From: an uncultured Holophagaceae bacterium
GTDB lineage: Bacteria > Acidobacteriota > Holophagae > Holophagales > Holophagaceae
Direction: 5' to 3'
Assembly: GCA_903863195.1 (NCBI GenBank)
Contig: CAIPAY010000052.1
Span: forward strand, 1 to 42,743
DNA: 42,743 nt
This document shows positions 1 to 7,326 of this stretch, piece after piece. Position 1 is the first letter of the stretch. Each line of letters opens with the position of its first letter. The translations under genes were made by a program, and so were the position numbers. The notes beneath the pieces were generated by a model that saw nothing but the letters and a program-made list of their open reading frames with translations, searched no databases and was not told the DNA's origin.

Positions 1-472
1 CTTCGACCCTGGCGAGGATGTTCTCGGCAGCGTCCACCTCAAGGCAATGCCAGCGGGTGAGATCCGGCATCGGGACCAGCTTGCCTCCCCGCTCCTGGAT
101 CTGGGCGCCGGGGCTAGGCGTCTTTGCATCGCTGAACAAGGGCCGCAGACCCTTGACCCCGGGCAGCGCACGAACCCTCGTCAGGACATCCTCCTCCACC
201 AGGGCTGCCGAGGAGGCCGCGGGCAGGAGCCGACCTGCTCCTGACGACGGAGCCAGCTTGATCATCAGGCGGCCCCGGGCGTACTCCGCGTCCCGCCCCG
301 ACCGGAGGGGCGAGCTCGCCGACGTCGCGGTCTGGGCGGCGAGAGGCGCCATCCCAGCCAGCGCCAGCGCCAGGAGGCCGGCAAGAAGGCTGATCCGCCC
401 CCGCACCCGAGGTCCCTGGGCTAGGGCATCCGTGCGGCCTTGCAGGGGCCTGTTCTCATGGAAGGGAATCAT
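1..472 (-). CDS. Truncated secreted S8 (subtilisin-like) protease, N-terminal part
   Basis: The reading frame is open from ATG at 472 to the left edge, giving about 157 residues. The start has GAGG about 6 bases upstream. A basic N-terminus leads into a hydrophobic run near residues 28-46 (LLAGLLALALAGMAPLAAQ), which looks like a signal peptide. A segment follows reading YARGRLMIKLAP, then an acidic and leucine-containing region ending WHCLEVDAAENILARVE. This layout resembles the fervidolysin-like propeptide of exported subtilases, where the propeptide precedes the catalytic domain. The catalytic Asp/His/Ser domain would lie outside the window, so the protease call rests on the prodomain alone. 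Another secreted protein with a similar N-terminal domain is possible. Confidence 0.55.
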   Translation of the reverse strand, partial: MIPFHENRPLQGRTDALAQGPRVRGRISLLAGLLALALAGMAPLAAQTATSASSPLRSGRDAEYARGRLMIKLAPSSGAGRLLPAASSAALVEEDVLTRVRALPGVKGLRPLFSDAKTPSPGAQIQERGGKLVPMPDLTRWHCLEVDAAENILARVE

Positions 473-646
473 AAATTACCTCGGGGCCATGATTATGAGC
501 ATAAGTCTTTCACGAGTATCGAATTGTTGGATATACGCTTGATTGCGTTAGAAATAGAGAATTAATAAGCGATATTTTCATTTCCAAAGGGCAGCTGCTC
601 CCGGCCTTGACCCATCCTGTTCGGCCCCTCACCCCGGCCCCGTAAG
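473..646. promoter_or_regulatory. AT-rich divergent promoter region
   Basis: This gap separates two divergent genes. Bases about 477-590 are clearly AT-rich against the GC-rich background, as expected for promoter DNA. On the minus strand a CATAAT hexamer lies close upstream of the protease start and could be a -10 element. I could not place a convincing -35 for either gene. Confidence 0.35.
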
Positions 647-685
647 ATGGACAGAGCGTCCTGCTGCACCGAGGGTCCCTCCGCC

Positions 686-1699
686 ATGCGCCTCACCACC
701 CATCAGCCTCCTGAGCCCGGCACTGCCCTGGAGGTGGCGCCGGGCGTGCGGTGGGCGCGGATGCCCATCCCCACGCCCCTGGGCCACGTGAACCTCTGGC
801 TGCTGGCGGACGAGCCGGGCTGGACGGCCGTGGACACGGGCATCGCCACGCCCGCGGCCAAGGAAGCCTGGGTGCGGCTGCTGGCAGGCCACCCGCTGAA
901 GCGGCTCATCGCCACGCACTTCCACCCGGATCACCTGGGCCTCGCGGGGTGGCTGGAGGAGCAGGCGGGCGTGCCGCTCTGGATCACCTTCGGGGAGTAC
1001 GCCACCGCCCAGCTGTTCTTCCACGGGATCGCCGGGTTCGCGCCGGAAGCCACCCAGGCCTTCTTCCGCAGCCACGGTCTGGAGGAGGCGCGCATCCAGA
1101 GCCGGGCCCTGGCCAGCAACCTCTACCGCCTGGGGGCGCCGACCCTTCCGCACACCTTCCGGCCTATCCGGGACGGGGAGTCCCTCGCCATTGGCGGCCG
1201 GGCCTGGCAGGTCATCTGCGGGCACGGGCACTCGCCGGATCACGCCAGCCTCCACTGCGCCGAGGCGGGCGTCCTGATCTCGGGGGACATGCTCCTGCCC
1301 CGCATCTCCACGAACGTGAGCGCCTTCGCGGCCATCCCGGACAGCGACCCCCTGGGCCTGTTCCTGGACTCCCTCGGCCGCCTGGAGGTCCTGCCCGCCG
1401 AGACCCTCGTGCTGCCCTCCCACGGGGTGCCCTTCCGGGGCCTGCACGCCCGCATCGCCCAGCTCCGGGCGCACCATGCCTCCCGCTGCGCGGCCCTGCA
1501 GCAGGCCTGCGTGGGCGCCTCGCTGTCCGCGGCGGAGCTCATCCCCGTGGTGTTCGAGCGGCCCATCACCGACCCCTTCCAGACCCTCTTCGCCATGGGG
1601 GAGTGCATCGCGCACCTGGCCTACCTGGAGCACCGCGGCCTGCTGCGGCGCGAGGTGGACGGGGAGCTGATCCGCTTCCGGGGCAGCACACCCTCTTGA
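686..1699 (+). CDS. MBL-fold metallo-hydrolase
   Basis: This is a 337-residue metallo-beta-lactamase-fold hydrolase. The metal site is intact: H78-F-H80-P-D82-H83 (THFHPDH), GHGHSPDH near 179-186, D201 in ISGDM, and a late His in LPSHGVPF. Members hydrolyse thioesters, lactones or similar esters with two metal ions; the substrate here cannot be told. No signal peptide is visible, so it is probably cytoplasmic. An upstream ATG at 647 is in frame, but ATG 686 has GAGGG about 9 bases before it and begins close to the conserved domain. Its stop codon overlaps the -35 element proposed for the leuA leader. Confidence 0.85.
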   Translation: MRLTTHQPPEPGTALEVAPGVRWARMPIPTPLGHVNLWLLADEPGWTAVDTGIATPAAKEAWVRLLAGHPLKRLIATHFHPDHLGLAGWLEEQAGVPLWITFGEYATAQLFFHGIAGFAPEATQAFFRSHGLEEARIQSRALASNLYRLGAPTLPHTFRPIRDGESLAIGGRAWQVICGHGHSPDHASLHCAEAGVLISGDMLLPRISTNVSAFAAIPDSDPLGLFLDSLGRLEVLPAETLVLPSHGVPFRGLHARIAQLRAHHASRCAALQQACVGASLSAAELIPVVFERPITDPFQTLFAMGECIAHLAYLEHRGLLRREVDGELIRFRGSTPS

Positions 1700-1724
1700 C
1701 GGGAACGACGGCTTTCGCTACAAC
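1696..1724 (+). promoter_or_regulatory. Candidate leuA leader promoter
   Basis: TTGACG at 1696-1701 and TACAAC at 1719-1724 are separated by exactly 17 bases. The -35 hexamer overlaps the TGA stop (1697-1699) of the upstream hydrolase gene. A transcript from this promoter would begin about 1731-1732, only two to four bases before the leader ATG at 1735. Confidence 0.5.
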
Positions 1725-1734
1725 TAATCCCAAC

Positions 1735-1800
1735 ATGCCCAACACCCTGTCCCTGAACCTGCTCCTGGCCCTGCTGCTTAGCGGCACCGGGGAGGACTGA
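1735..1800 (+). CDS. leuA leader peptide (attenuator, leucine-rich)
   Basis: This 21-codon reading frame begins MPNTLSLNLLLALLLSG and ends in TGA. Eight of codons 5-15 are leucine (CTG, CTG, CTG, CTC, CTG, CTG, CTG, CTT). It lies upstream of 2-isopropylmalate synthase, the first enzyme of leucine synthesis, and is followed by a terminator and an alternative stem, which is the arrangement of a ribosome-mediated attenuator. No Shine-Dalgarno sequence precedes the ATG, and the predicted transcript start is almost at the ATG, so translation may be leaderless. Scarce charged tRNA-Leu would stall the ribosome on the Leu run and favour transcription of leuA. The peptide itself probably has no other function. 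Confidence 0.75.
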   Translation: MPNTLSLNLLLALLLSGTGED

Positions 1801-1844
1801 GAGCAGGCGGAACCAACGCACCGAAGCTCATCAAACCCTCTCCG
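1788..1844 (+). promoter_or_regulatory. Predicted antiterminator stem of the leuA attenuator
   Basis: CGGGGAGG (1788-1795) can pair with CCTCTCCG (1837-1844) over eight base pairs, one of them G-U. The distal strand is also the left arm of the terminator, so the two structures exclude each other. The proximal strand lies within the last leader codons: a ribosome at the stop codon would cover it, while one stalled on the Leu codons would leave it free. Confidence 0.6.
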
Positions 1845-1865
1845 CTGATCCCGGAGAGGGTTTTT
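1836..1865 (+). terminator. leuA attenuator (intrinsic terminator)
   Basis: A perfect 9-bp stem pairs CCCTCTCCG (1836-1844) with CGGAGAGGG (1852-1860) around a 7-base loop and is followed directly by five T residues (1861-1865). It lies between the leader peptide and leuA, 45 bases before the leuA start. Confidence 0.85.
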
Positions 1866-1910
1866 CGCATCTACCCCCACCGCGCCAACCCACCCCTTCT
1901 GGAGGACTCC

Positions 1911-3611
1911 ATGCAAGCCCGCCGCTACCGCCCCATCCCCCTCGTCAGCCTGCCCCAGCGCGCCTGGCCCGATCAGGAGATCACCGCCGCGCCCATCTGG
2001 TGCAGCGTGGACCTGCGGGACGGCAACCAGGCCCTGGTTGAGCCCATGGGTTCCGACCGCAAGCTCCTGCTCTTCGAGACCCTGGTGAAGATGGGCTTCA
2101 AGGAGATCGAGGTGGGCTTCCCGGCGGCCTCGCAGACGGACTTCGACTTCGTCCGCCAGCTCATCGAAGAGCACCGTATCCCTGCTGACGTCACCATCCA
2201 GGTGCTGACCCAGGCCCGGGAGAGCCTCATCAACCGCACGGTGGAAGCAGTGCAGGGAGCCCCCCGGGTGATTCTGCACCTCTACAACTCCACCTCTACC
2301 CTGCAGCGCCGGGTGGTCTTCGGCCTGGATCAGGCCGCCGTGCTGGACCTGGCCATCCAGGGCACGCAGTGGGTAAAGCAAGCGGCCAAGGCCCTAACGG
2401 GCAGCCAGGTCACACTCGAATACTCCCCGGAGAGCTTCACCTCCACGGAGGTGGACTATGCCACGGAGGTCTGCGATGCGGTCATCGAAGCCTGGGCACC
2501 CGCGCCCGGCGAGAAGGTCATCCTGAACCTGCCGGCCACCGTGGAGGTGACCACGCCCAACCGCTACGCGGACCAGATTGAGTACGTGCACCGCAACCTG
2601 CGGCATCGCGACCAGGCCCTGATCAGCATCCACACCCACAACGACCGCGGCTGCTCCGTGGCTGCCACGGAGCTGGCCCTGCTGGCTGGCGCGGACCGCG
2701 TGGAGGGCACCCTCTTCGGCAACGGCGAGCGCACGGGCAACGTGGACGTGGTCACCGTGGCCCTCAACCTCTACACCCAGGGCGTCGATCCCGGGCTGGA
2801 CCTGAGCAACCTGCCGGCCCTCGTGAAGGTGGCCGAGCACTGCAACCGCCTGCCGGTGCCCGCGCGCCATCCCTACGCCGGAGAGCTGGTGTTCACGGCC
2901 TTCAGCGGCTCGCACCAGGACGCGATCCGAAAGGGGCTCGAGGCCATGAAGCAGGAGAAGAACCCCTACTGGGAGGTGCCCTACCTGCCCATCGATCCCG
3001 CCGACGTGGGCCGCCAGTACGAGCCCATCATCCGCATCAACAGCCAGTCTGGCAAGGGCGGCGTGGCCTTCCTGCTGGAGCAGGACCACGGCTTCGCGGT
3101 GCCCAAGGCCCTGGCCCAGGAGTTCAGCCAGGTGGTGCAGCGCATCACGGACCGCACCGGCGAGGAACTGAGCTCGGACCAGGTCTTCGAGACCTTCGAG
3201 CGTGAGTACCTCTCCCTGGGCCGCTTCGAGCTTACGGACTACGAGACCCACCGCCTGTCCCGGGAGAAGTGCCGCATGACAGCCACCCTGTTGGACCGGG
3301 GCACGAAGGTGGTGATCCAGGCCGAAGGCAACGGCCCCATCGACGCCTTCCTGCATGCGTTCCAGGAGACCTTCAACCTGGACGTCCACGTGTCTGACTA
3401 CAGTGAGCACGCCCTGGGCCGGGGCGAGGGCGCGGAAGCCATCGCCTACGTCATGCTGCGGCTCGCCGACGGCTCCTCCCGCTGCGGGGTGGGGCGCCAC
3501 GCGGACATCCTGGAGGCTTCGCTGCAGGCGGTGCTCAGCTCCGCCAACCGCCTGGACGACCGCAGCCCGGTCGAGGATGGCAGCGGCCTCCGCACCGAAG
3601 CTGCCAGCTGA
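1911..3611 (+). CDS. leuA: 2-isopropylmalate synthase (long LeuA type)
   Basis: The enzyme condenses acetyl-CoA with 2-oxoisovalerate to 2-isopropylmalate, the committed step of leucine synthesis. The 566 residues match the longer LeuA class that starts with a short extension (RYRPIPLVSLPQRAWPD). Visible motifs are SVDLRDGNQAL (32-42) with the catalytic Arg36 and metal ligand Asp37, HTHND (241-245) with two His metal ligands, and GNGERTGN (270-277). The last 130 or so residues form the LeuA dimerisation/allosteric domain where leucine feedback would act. The start has GGAGG 7 bases upstream. No other leu genes are adjacent. Expression is probably controlled by the attenuator just upstream. 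Confidence 0.95.
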   Translation: MQARRYRPIPLVSLPQRAWPDQEITAAPIWCSVDLRDGNQALVEPMGSDRKLLLFETLVKMGFKEIEVGFPAASQTDFDFVRQLIEEHRIPADVTIQVLTQARESLINRTVEAVQGAPRVILHLYNSTSTLQRRVVFGLDQAAVLDLAIQGTQWVKQAAKALTGSQVTLEYSPESFTSTEVDYATEVCDAVIEAWAPAPGEKVILNLPATVEVTTPNRYADQIEYVHRNLRHRDQALISIHTHNDRGCSVAATELALLAGADRVEGTLFGNGERTGNVDVVTVALNLYTQGVDPGLDLSNLPALVKVAEHCNRLPVPARHPYAGELVFTAFSGSHQDAIRKGLEAMKQEKNPYWEVPYLPIDPADVGRQYEPIIRINSQSGKGGVAFLLEQDHGFAVPKALAQEFSQVVQRITDRTGEELSSDQVFETFEREYLSLGRFELTDYETHRLSREKCRMTATLLDRGTKVVIQAEGNGPIDAFLHAFQETFNLDVHVSDYSEHALGRGEGAEAIAYVMLRLADGSSRCGVGRHADILEASLQAVLSSANRLDDRSPVEDGSGLRTEAAS

Positions 3612-3632
3612 TCCTCAGCGCCTAGGCCCGCA

Positions 3633-3674
3633 GAGCCCGCCTCGGATTCAGGTTCCGGTTTCCGAGGCGGGCTC
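3633..3674. terminator. Hairpin shared by convergent leuA and DUF2231-like gene
   Basis: A perfect 14-bp inverted repeat, GAGCCCGCCTCGGA (3633-3646) against 3661-3674, has a 14-base loop. It begins 21 bases after the leuA stop. No T-tract follows on the plus strand, so termination there may not be of the simple intrinsic type. The stop codon of the opposing gene lies in the loop and the right arm encodes its last residues. Confidence 0.6.
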
Positions 3675-4109
3675 ACCGAAGGCCATCTCTCCGCCGAGAT
3701 GGGCGGTGTAGCCCGTCAGCACCGCTGCGCTCAGCACCAGGACGCAGAGCAGCCACAGCGGCCCCCGGGCACGCCGGTAGAGCCAGAAGGCACCGGTCGA
3801 GAGCAGGATCAGGGTGGTGGACAGGGCGGCCCCGATCACATGCGGCCGGAGCAGGCCATGGGCGGCCTGCCCGGTGGGCCAGGGGGCGACCCGGGGCCAG
3901 AACCCCATGGACAGGCTCCAGGCACGGCCCGAGAGGAGCACGAAGGGCAGGATGGCCAGCCCCGTCAGTACGAGCAGCCAGGAACGGTAGACCCACTCCT
4001 CGCGCTCCGCCGCGGGCCGGATCAGCGCCATGAGCAGACAGCCGCTCGCCATCAGGATCGTGAAGACCGGGAACGGGTTGATGGCCGGATGAAACGGAAG
4101 ACGACCCAT
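3648..4109 (-). CDS. DUF2231-like four-helix membrane protein
   Basis: This 153-residue protein has about four hydrophobic segments, near residues 12-30, 43-60, 88-106 and 115-135. It starts MGRLPFHPAINPFPVF and ends with a TAHLGGEMAFG motif. The HPAI N-terminus and the C-terminal HLGG motif match the DUF2231 family of small inner-membrane proteins, whose His residues may bind haem or metal; the function is unproven. The ATG at 4109 has AAAGGA about 13 bases upstream, rather far. The gene converges on leuA and its 3' end lies inside the shared hairpin. The upstream region is AT-rich, suggesting its own promoter. Confidence 0.6.
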   Translation of the reverse strand: MGRLPFHPAINPFPVFTILMASGCLLMALIRPAAEREEWVYRSWLLVLTGLAILPFVLLSGRAWSLSMGFWPRVAPWPTGQAAHGLLRPHVIGAALSTTLILLSTGAFWLYRRARGPLWLLCVLVLSAAVLTGYTAHLGGEMAFGEPASETGT

Positions 4110-4521
4110 GGGAGCCTGCGTGTCCTTTCTGTCTGCCCGGCAAAGCCCCGGGAGGCCTGGCGCTGAGGGGTTACCTGGTTGGACAGAGATCCTCAGGTAA
4201 GACGATAGAACTCAAACGTAGGTTGAATATTTATTGACGCCAAGAAATATTTAATTGGATAAAAAAGTCATTTCAAATGATGCAGCCCCCGGCCAGGACC
4301 TGCACCCGGTTGGGGCACACGTAGACCTGCTGGCCCTCGGCAAGCTGCAGCTCCTCCAGGCTGGGCCGGGTCAGGCGGACCTCCAGCTCCTGGCCCGGAT
4401 TCCGAACTGATACCCTACATCAATACTCATTAATGGGTATACGCTGGAAGCTGAAGGCTATGATAAAAAAATCAAAATAAAGAATTTTGAGATTCTTTAC
4501 GAGGAGTCCTTAGAGGTTTGG
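4110..4521. other. AT-rich intergenic region with a gene remnant
   Basis: Two AT-rich stretches, about 4190-4275 and 4410-4510, flank a GC-rich island at 4273-4416. The island is a broken coding fragment, described separately. The AT-rich arms probably carry promoters for the two divergent neighbours. TATGAT about 4460 is a possible -10 for the kinase, but no matching -35 was found. Confidence 0.5.
4273..4416 (-). pseudogene. Remnant of an ABC-transporter ATPase C-terminus (TOBE domain)
   Basis: On the minus strand about 46 codons read in frame to a TGA at 4273-4275. They include GQELEVRLTRPSLEELQLAE, then GQQVYVCPNRVQVL. The pattern of short strands ending in CPNRVQVL resembles the C-terminal TOBE domain of sulfate or molybdate importer ATPases (CysA/ModC type). 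Upstream the frame meets a stop and turns into AT-rich DNA, so no start or ATPase domain remains. GC content is like neighbouring genes and unlike its flanks. It is most likely the left-over 3' end of a deleted gene. The family assignment is tentative. Confidence 0.4.
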
Positions 4522-5661
4522 ATGGATAACCAGCCCGTCATGTTCCGCAGGGCAGACCACGGGGCCAGGGTTCTCGTCGTGGATGACGATGCCCTGTCGC
4601 GCCGAAGTCTCAGGGCCATGCTCGAGCGGGGGCAATACCACGTTGAAACCGCCGAAGGCGGCCCCCAGGCGCTGGCCCAGCTCGCCTCCTACGCCCCGGA
4701 CTTGATCCTCCTGGATATCCAGATGCCCGAGATGGATGGGCTGGAAGTCTGTCAAAGAATCCGTCAGATGCCGCATGGTGATCTGCTGCCCATCATCTTC
4801 CTCACAGGAGATGAACGGCCGGACATTCATACCCTGGCCTTTCGGGCTGGGGGTGATGATTTCCTGCGGAAGCCGGTCCTTTCCGGGGAGCTGATCGTCA
4901 GGATCCGGAGCCTCATGCGACTCAAGAGGCTCCAGGCGGAAATTCAGGGGGAGAGGGACAGCCTGCTTGAGCTCCAGAAGCAGCGGGAGCAGCTGTTCCA
5001 GTTCATCGTCCATGACCTGAAGAATCCGCTCTCGGCGATCCAGGTAGGGCTGGAACTGCTCAGCGAGCGGGATGACAACACCCCTGCCCACAAGGTGCAA
5101 ATCCGCCGGCTCCGGGACACGGGCAGCCAGATGGGACGGATGATCCAGAACATCCTCGACATCGGCCAGGCCGAGGAGTTGGGACTGGAGCTCCATAAGT
5201 CCCGAATTCAGCTGAGCACCTGGCTTCCCGGGCTCCTGCAGGAAATGGAATCCCAGGCCCAGTCCAGAAAGCACGACCTTGCCTGGGTCTGCCCCTCCGG
5301 CCTGGAGATCGAGGCTGACCAGGACTTCCTGCGCAGGCTTCTGGTGAATCTCGTCGAGAATGCCATGAAGTATTCACCCTCCGGCAGTCACACCCGGATC
5401 GAGGCCTACTCCACCCATGGCGGTGTGCGCCTGGAAGTGCGGGACCAGGGGCAAGGCATTCCTGAGCACATGCGGGAACAGATCTTCGAGAAATTTGTGC
5501 GCCACCATCAAGGGGAGCTCGCGGCCCATTCCGGCTCGGGGATCGGCCTTGCTTTCTGCAAGGTGGTGGCTGAAGCCCACGATGGGCGCATCTGGGTGGA
5601 GGCCAATGCCCCTCAGGGCAGCTTATTCGTTCTTGAGATTCCCCAGGCTCTTCCGGTCTGA
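4522..5661 (+). CDS. Receiver-histidine kinase (REC-HisKA-HATPase)
   Basis: This 379-residue cytoplasmic sensor protein has a receiver domain first (about 15-130; acidic pair D21/D22, phosphoacceptor D65 in LILLDIQMPEMDG, K117 in RKPV). A coiled-coil linker (135-160) follows, then a HisKA domain with H164 in FIVHDLKNPL, and an HATPase domain with NLVENAMKYSP (N box), DQGQGIPE (G1) and SGSGIGLAFCK (G2). There is no membrane segment, so its input is likely phosphotransfer onto the receiver from another kinase. Such proteins relay or integrate two-component signals. No partner regulator is adjacent. GAGGAG and AGAGG both precede the ATG. It is transcribed towards the cytochrome pair, with 153 bases between. 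Confidence 0.9.
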   Translation: MDNQPVMFRRADHGARVLVVDDDALSRRSLRAMLERGQYHVETAEGGPQALAQLASYAPDLILLDIQMPEMDGLEVCQRIRQMPHGDLLPIIFLTGDERPDIHTLAFRAGGDDFLRKPVLSGELIVRIRSLMRLKRLQAEIQGERDSLLELQKQREQLFQFIVHDLKNPLSAIQVGLELLSERDDNTPAHKVQIRRLRDTGSQMGRMIQNILDIGQAEELGLELHKSRIQLSTWLPGLLQEMESQAQSRKHDLAWVCPSGLEIEADQDFLRRLLVNLVENAMKYSPSGSHTRIEAYSTHGGVRLEVRDQGQGIPEHMREQIFEKFVRHHQGELAAHSGSGIGLAFCKVVAEAHDGRIWVEANAPQGSLFVLEIPQALPV

Positions 5662-5814
5662 GGCCCGGTTCCCCGAGGGCGCGGAGCTCGATTCAGGACC
5701 CTCGAGTGGCATGATGATGCTGGTCTGGCCTGCCGGGGGCGCCTCCGAGCGACTCCGGCACGCCGACGCCGGGTCTCCTCGCGGGCTCCGGCCGCTTGAT
5801 CGAGGAGGCAGGGA

Positions 5815-7326
5815 ATGCACTATCCGTTCTGGGACCAGCCCATCGGCTACGGCGTGCTGATGGCGGTCATCGCCGTGTTCCATGTGTTCGTGTCGCACTT
5901 CGCCATCGGGGGCGGGCTCTACCTGGTGGTCAATGAGCACCTGGCGCGCCGGGACGGGGACACGGCCCGCCTGGCGTTCCTCGAGAAGCTCTCGAAGTTC
6001 TTCGCCATGGTGACCCTGGTGGCCGGAGCCCTGACCGGCGTGGGCATCTGGTTCGTGATCGGGCTGCTGGCGCCGGCCGCCACGGAAGCCCTGATCCACA
6101 ACTACGTCTGGGGCTGGGCCACGGAGTGGACCTTCTTCGTGGTGGAGATCGCCGCGGCGATGCTCTACTTCTACGGCTGGAAGCGGGTGACCGCGAAGGC
6201 CCACCTCACCCTGGGCTGGATCTACTTCGTGGCCGCGTGGCTGTCGCTGGTGGTGATCAACGGCATCCTGACCTTCATGCTCACCCCGGGCCGCTGGCTG
6301 GTGACCGGGGACTTCTGGCAGGGCTTCTTCAACCCCACCTACTGGCCCTCGCTGGTGCTGCGCACAGGCGTCTGCGTGATGCTCGCGGGGCTCTACGCCT
6401 TGCTGGTGGCCTCCCGCCTGGCGGCAGGCGACTTCAAGGCCCGCACGGTCCGGCAGGCCGCGGGCTGGGCCGTGGTGGGTCTGGCGGTGACTGCGCTGGC
6501 CCAGGCGTGGTACTGGAAGGCGATTCCCGCGGAAGTCACGGCCAGGGCCCTGGAGACCATGCCGACGTCCGTTCGGGCCATCGTCCTCTCTCTCTGGCTG
6601 GCGGCGGCACTGGGTGCTGTGGGGGTGGCCCTGGTGATCCTGGCGCCCCGCCGCTTCGGCACCGCCGCGGCCCTGGCCTTCATGGCCCTGGGCATGGCCT
6701 GGTTCGGGGCCTTCGAGTGGTCCCGGGAGTCGCTCCGCAAGCCCTACATCCTGACCGGCTACATGTATGGCAACGGCGCCGAGGTGGCCCTGACGGCCGC
6801 CTACCGGCGCGACGGCTTCCTGCCCCAGATTACTTTCCGCACGGGGGATGACGGCGCTGACCTGTTCCGCCACGCCTGCCGCAGCTGCCACACGCTGGAC
6901 GGCTACAAGGCCCTAAGGCCCGGCCTGGCCGGCGCGGACCGAGCTTACCTCCTGGCGCTGGTCCAGGGGGCGCACCTCCTGCGGGGCAACATGCCGCCCT
7001 TCCTGGGCACACCCAGGGAGGCCGGGCTGATCGCCGACCACCTCTACCAGCGCACGGACCACCGGCCTCTGGGCGCCATCTACCAGGTCGAGGGTCTCGC
7101 CCTGGGTCGCCGGGCCTACGACCTCCGCTGCGGCAAGTGCCACGCCGTCGGCACCGCCAGCGACAAGGCCAAGTCCCTGGCAGGGCAGAGCGCCGAGGAT
7201 CTGAGCGGCATGCTCGACATGGCCTCCAGCCTGGGCGAGGGCATGCCCGCCTACACCGGGGACGCCGCCGAGAGGAAGGCGCTGGTGGCCTACCTCCAGA
7301 CCCTCGGCCAAGGAGGCAAGCCATGA
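5815..7326 (+). CDS. CydA-like membrane cytochrome fused to two c-type haem domains
   Basis: The first 330 residues are membrane-embedded, with about nine helices. They resemble the N-terminal half of cytochrome bd subunit I: H23/H28 in VFHVFVSHFAIGGG, WATEWTFFVVEIAAAMLYFY matching the E99/E107 region of CydA, and a His before WLSLVVINGILTFM matching the H186 helix. WSRESLRKPYILTGY resembles the CydA Q-loop end. The C-terminal 150 residues carry two c-type haem sites, C355-RSCH and C439-GKCH, each followed by a Met-Pro motif (GNMPPFLG, GEGMPAYTG) as axial ligand. The haems should face the periplasm. The architecture suggests electron transfer between membrane and periplasmic c haems; direction and partner are unknown. 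The start follows GAGGAGG and the next gene overlaps the stop. Confidence 0.75.
   Translation: MHYPFWDQPIGYGVLMAVIAVFHVFVSHFAIGGGLYLVVNEHLARRDGDTARLAFLEKLSKFFAMVTLVAGALTGVGIWFVIGLLAPAATEALIHNYVWGWATEWTFFVVEIAAAMLYFYGWKRVTAKAHLTLGWIYFVAAWLSLVVINGILTFMLTPGRWLVTGDFWQGFFNPTYWPSLVLRTGVCVMLAGLYALLVASRLAAGDFKARTVRQAAGWAVVGLAVTALAQAWYWKAIPAEVTARALETMPTSVRAIVLSLWLAAALGAVGVALVILAPRRFGTAAALAFMALGMAWFGAFEWSRESLRKPYILTGYMYGNGAEVALTAAYRRDGFLPQITFRTGDDGADLFRHACRSCHTLDGYKALRPGLAGADRAYLLALVQGAHLLRGNMPPFLGTPREAGLIADHLYQRTDHRPLGAIYQVEGLALGRRAYDLRCGKCHAVGTASDKAKSLAGQSAEDLSGMLDMASSLGEGMPAYTGDAAERKALVAYLQTLGQGGKP

Noticed and set aside
647..685. Upstream in-frame ATG of the MBL hydrolase
   Set aside because: It lacks a ribosome site and adds residues with no similarity; ATG 686 has GAGGG.
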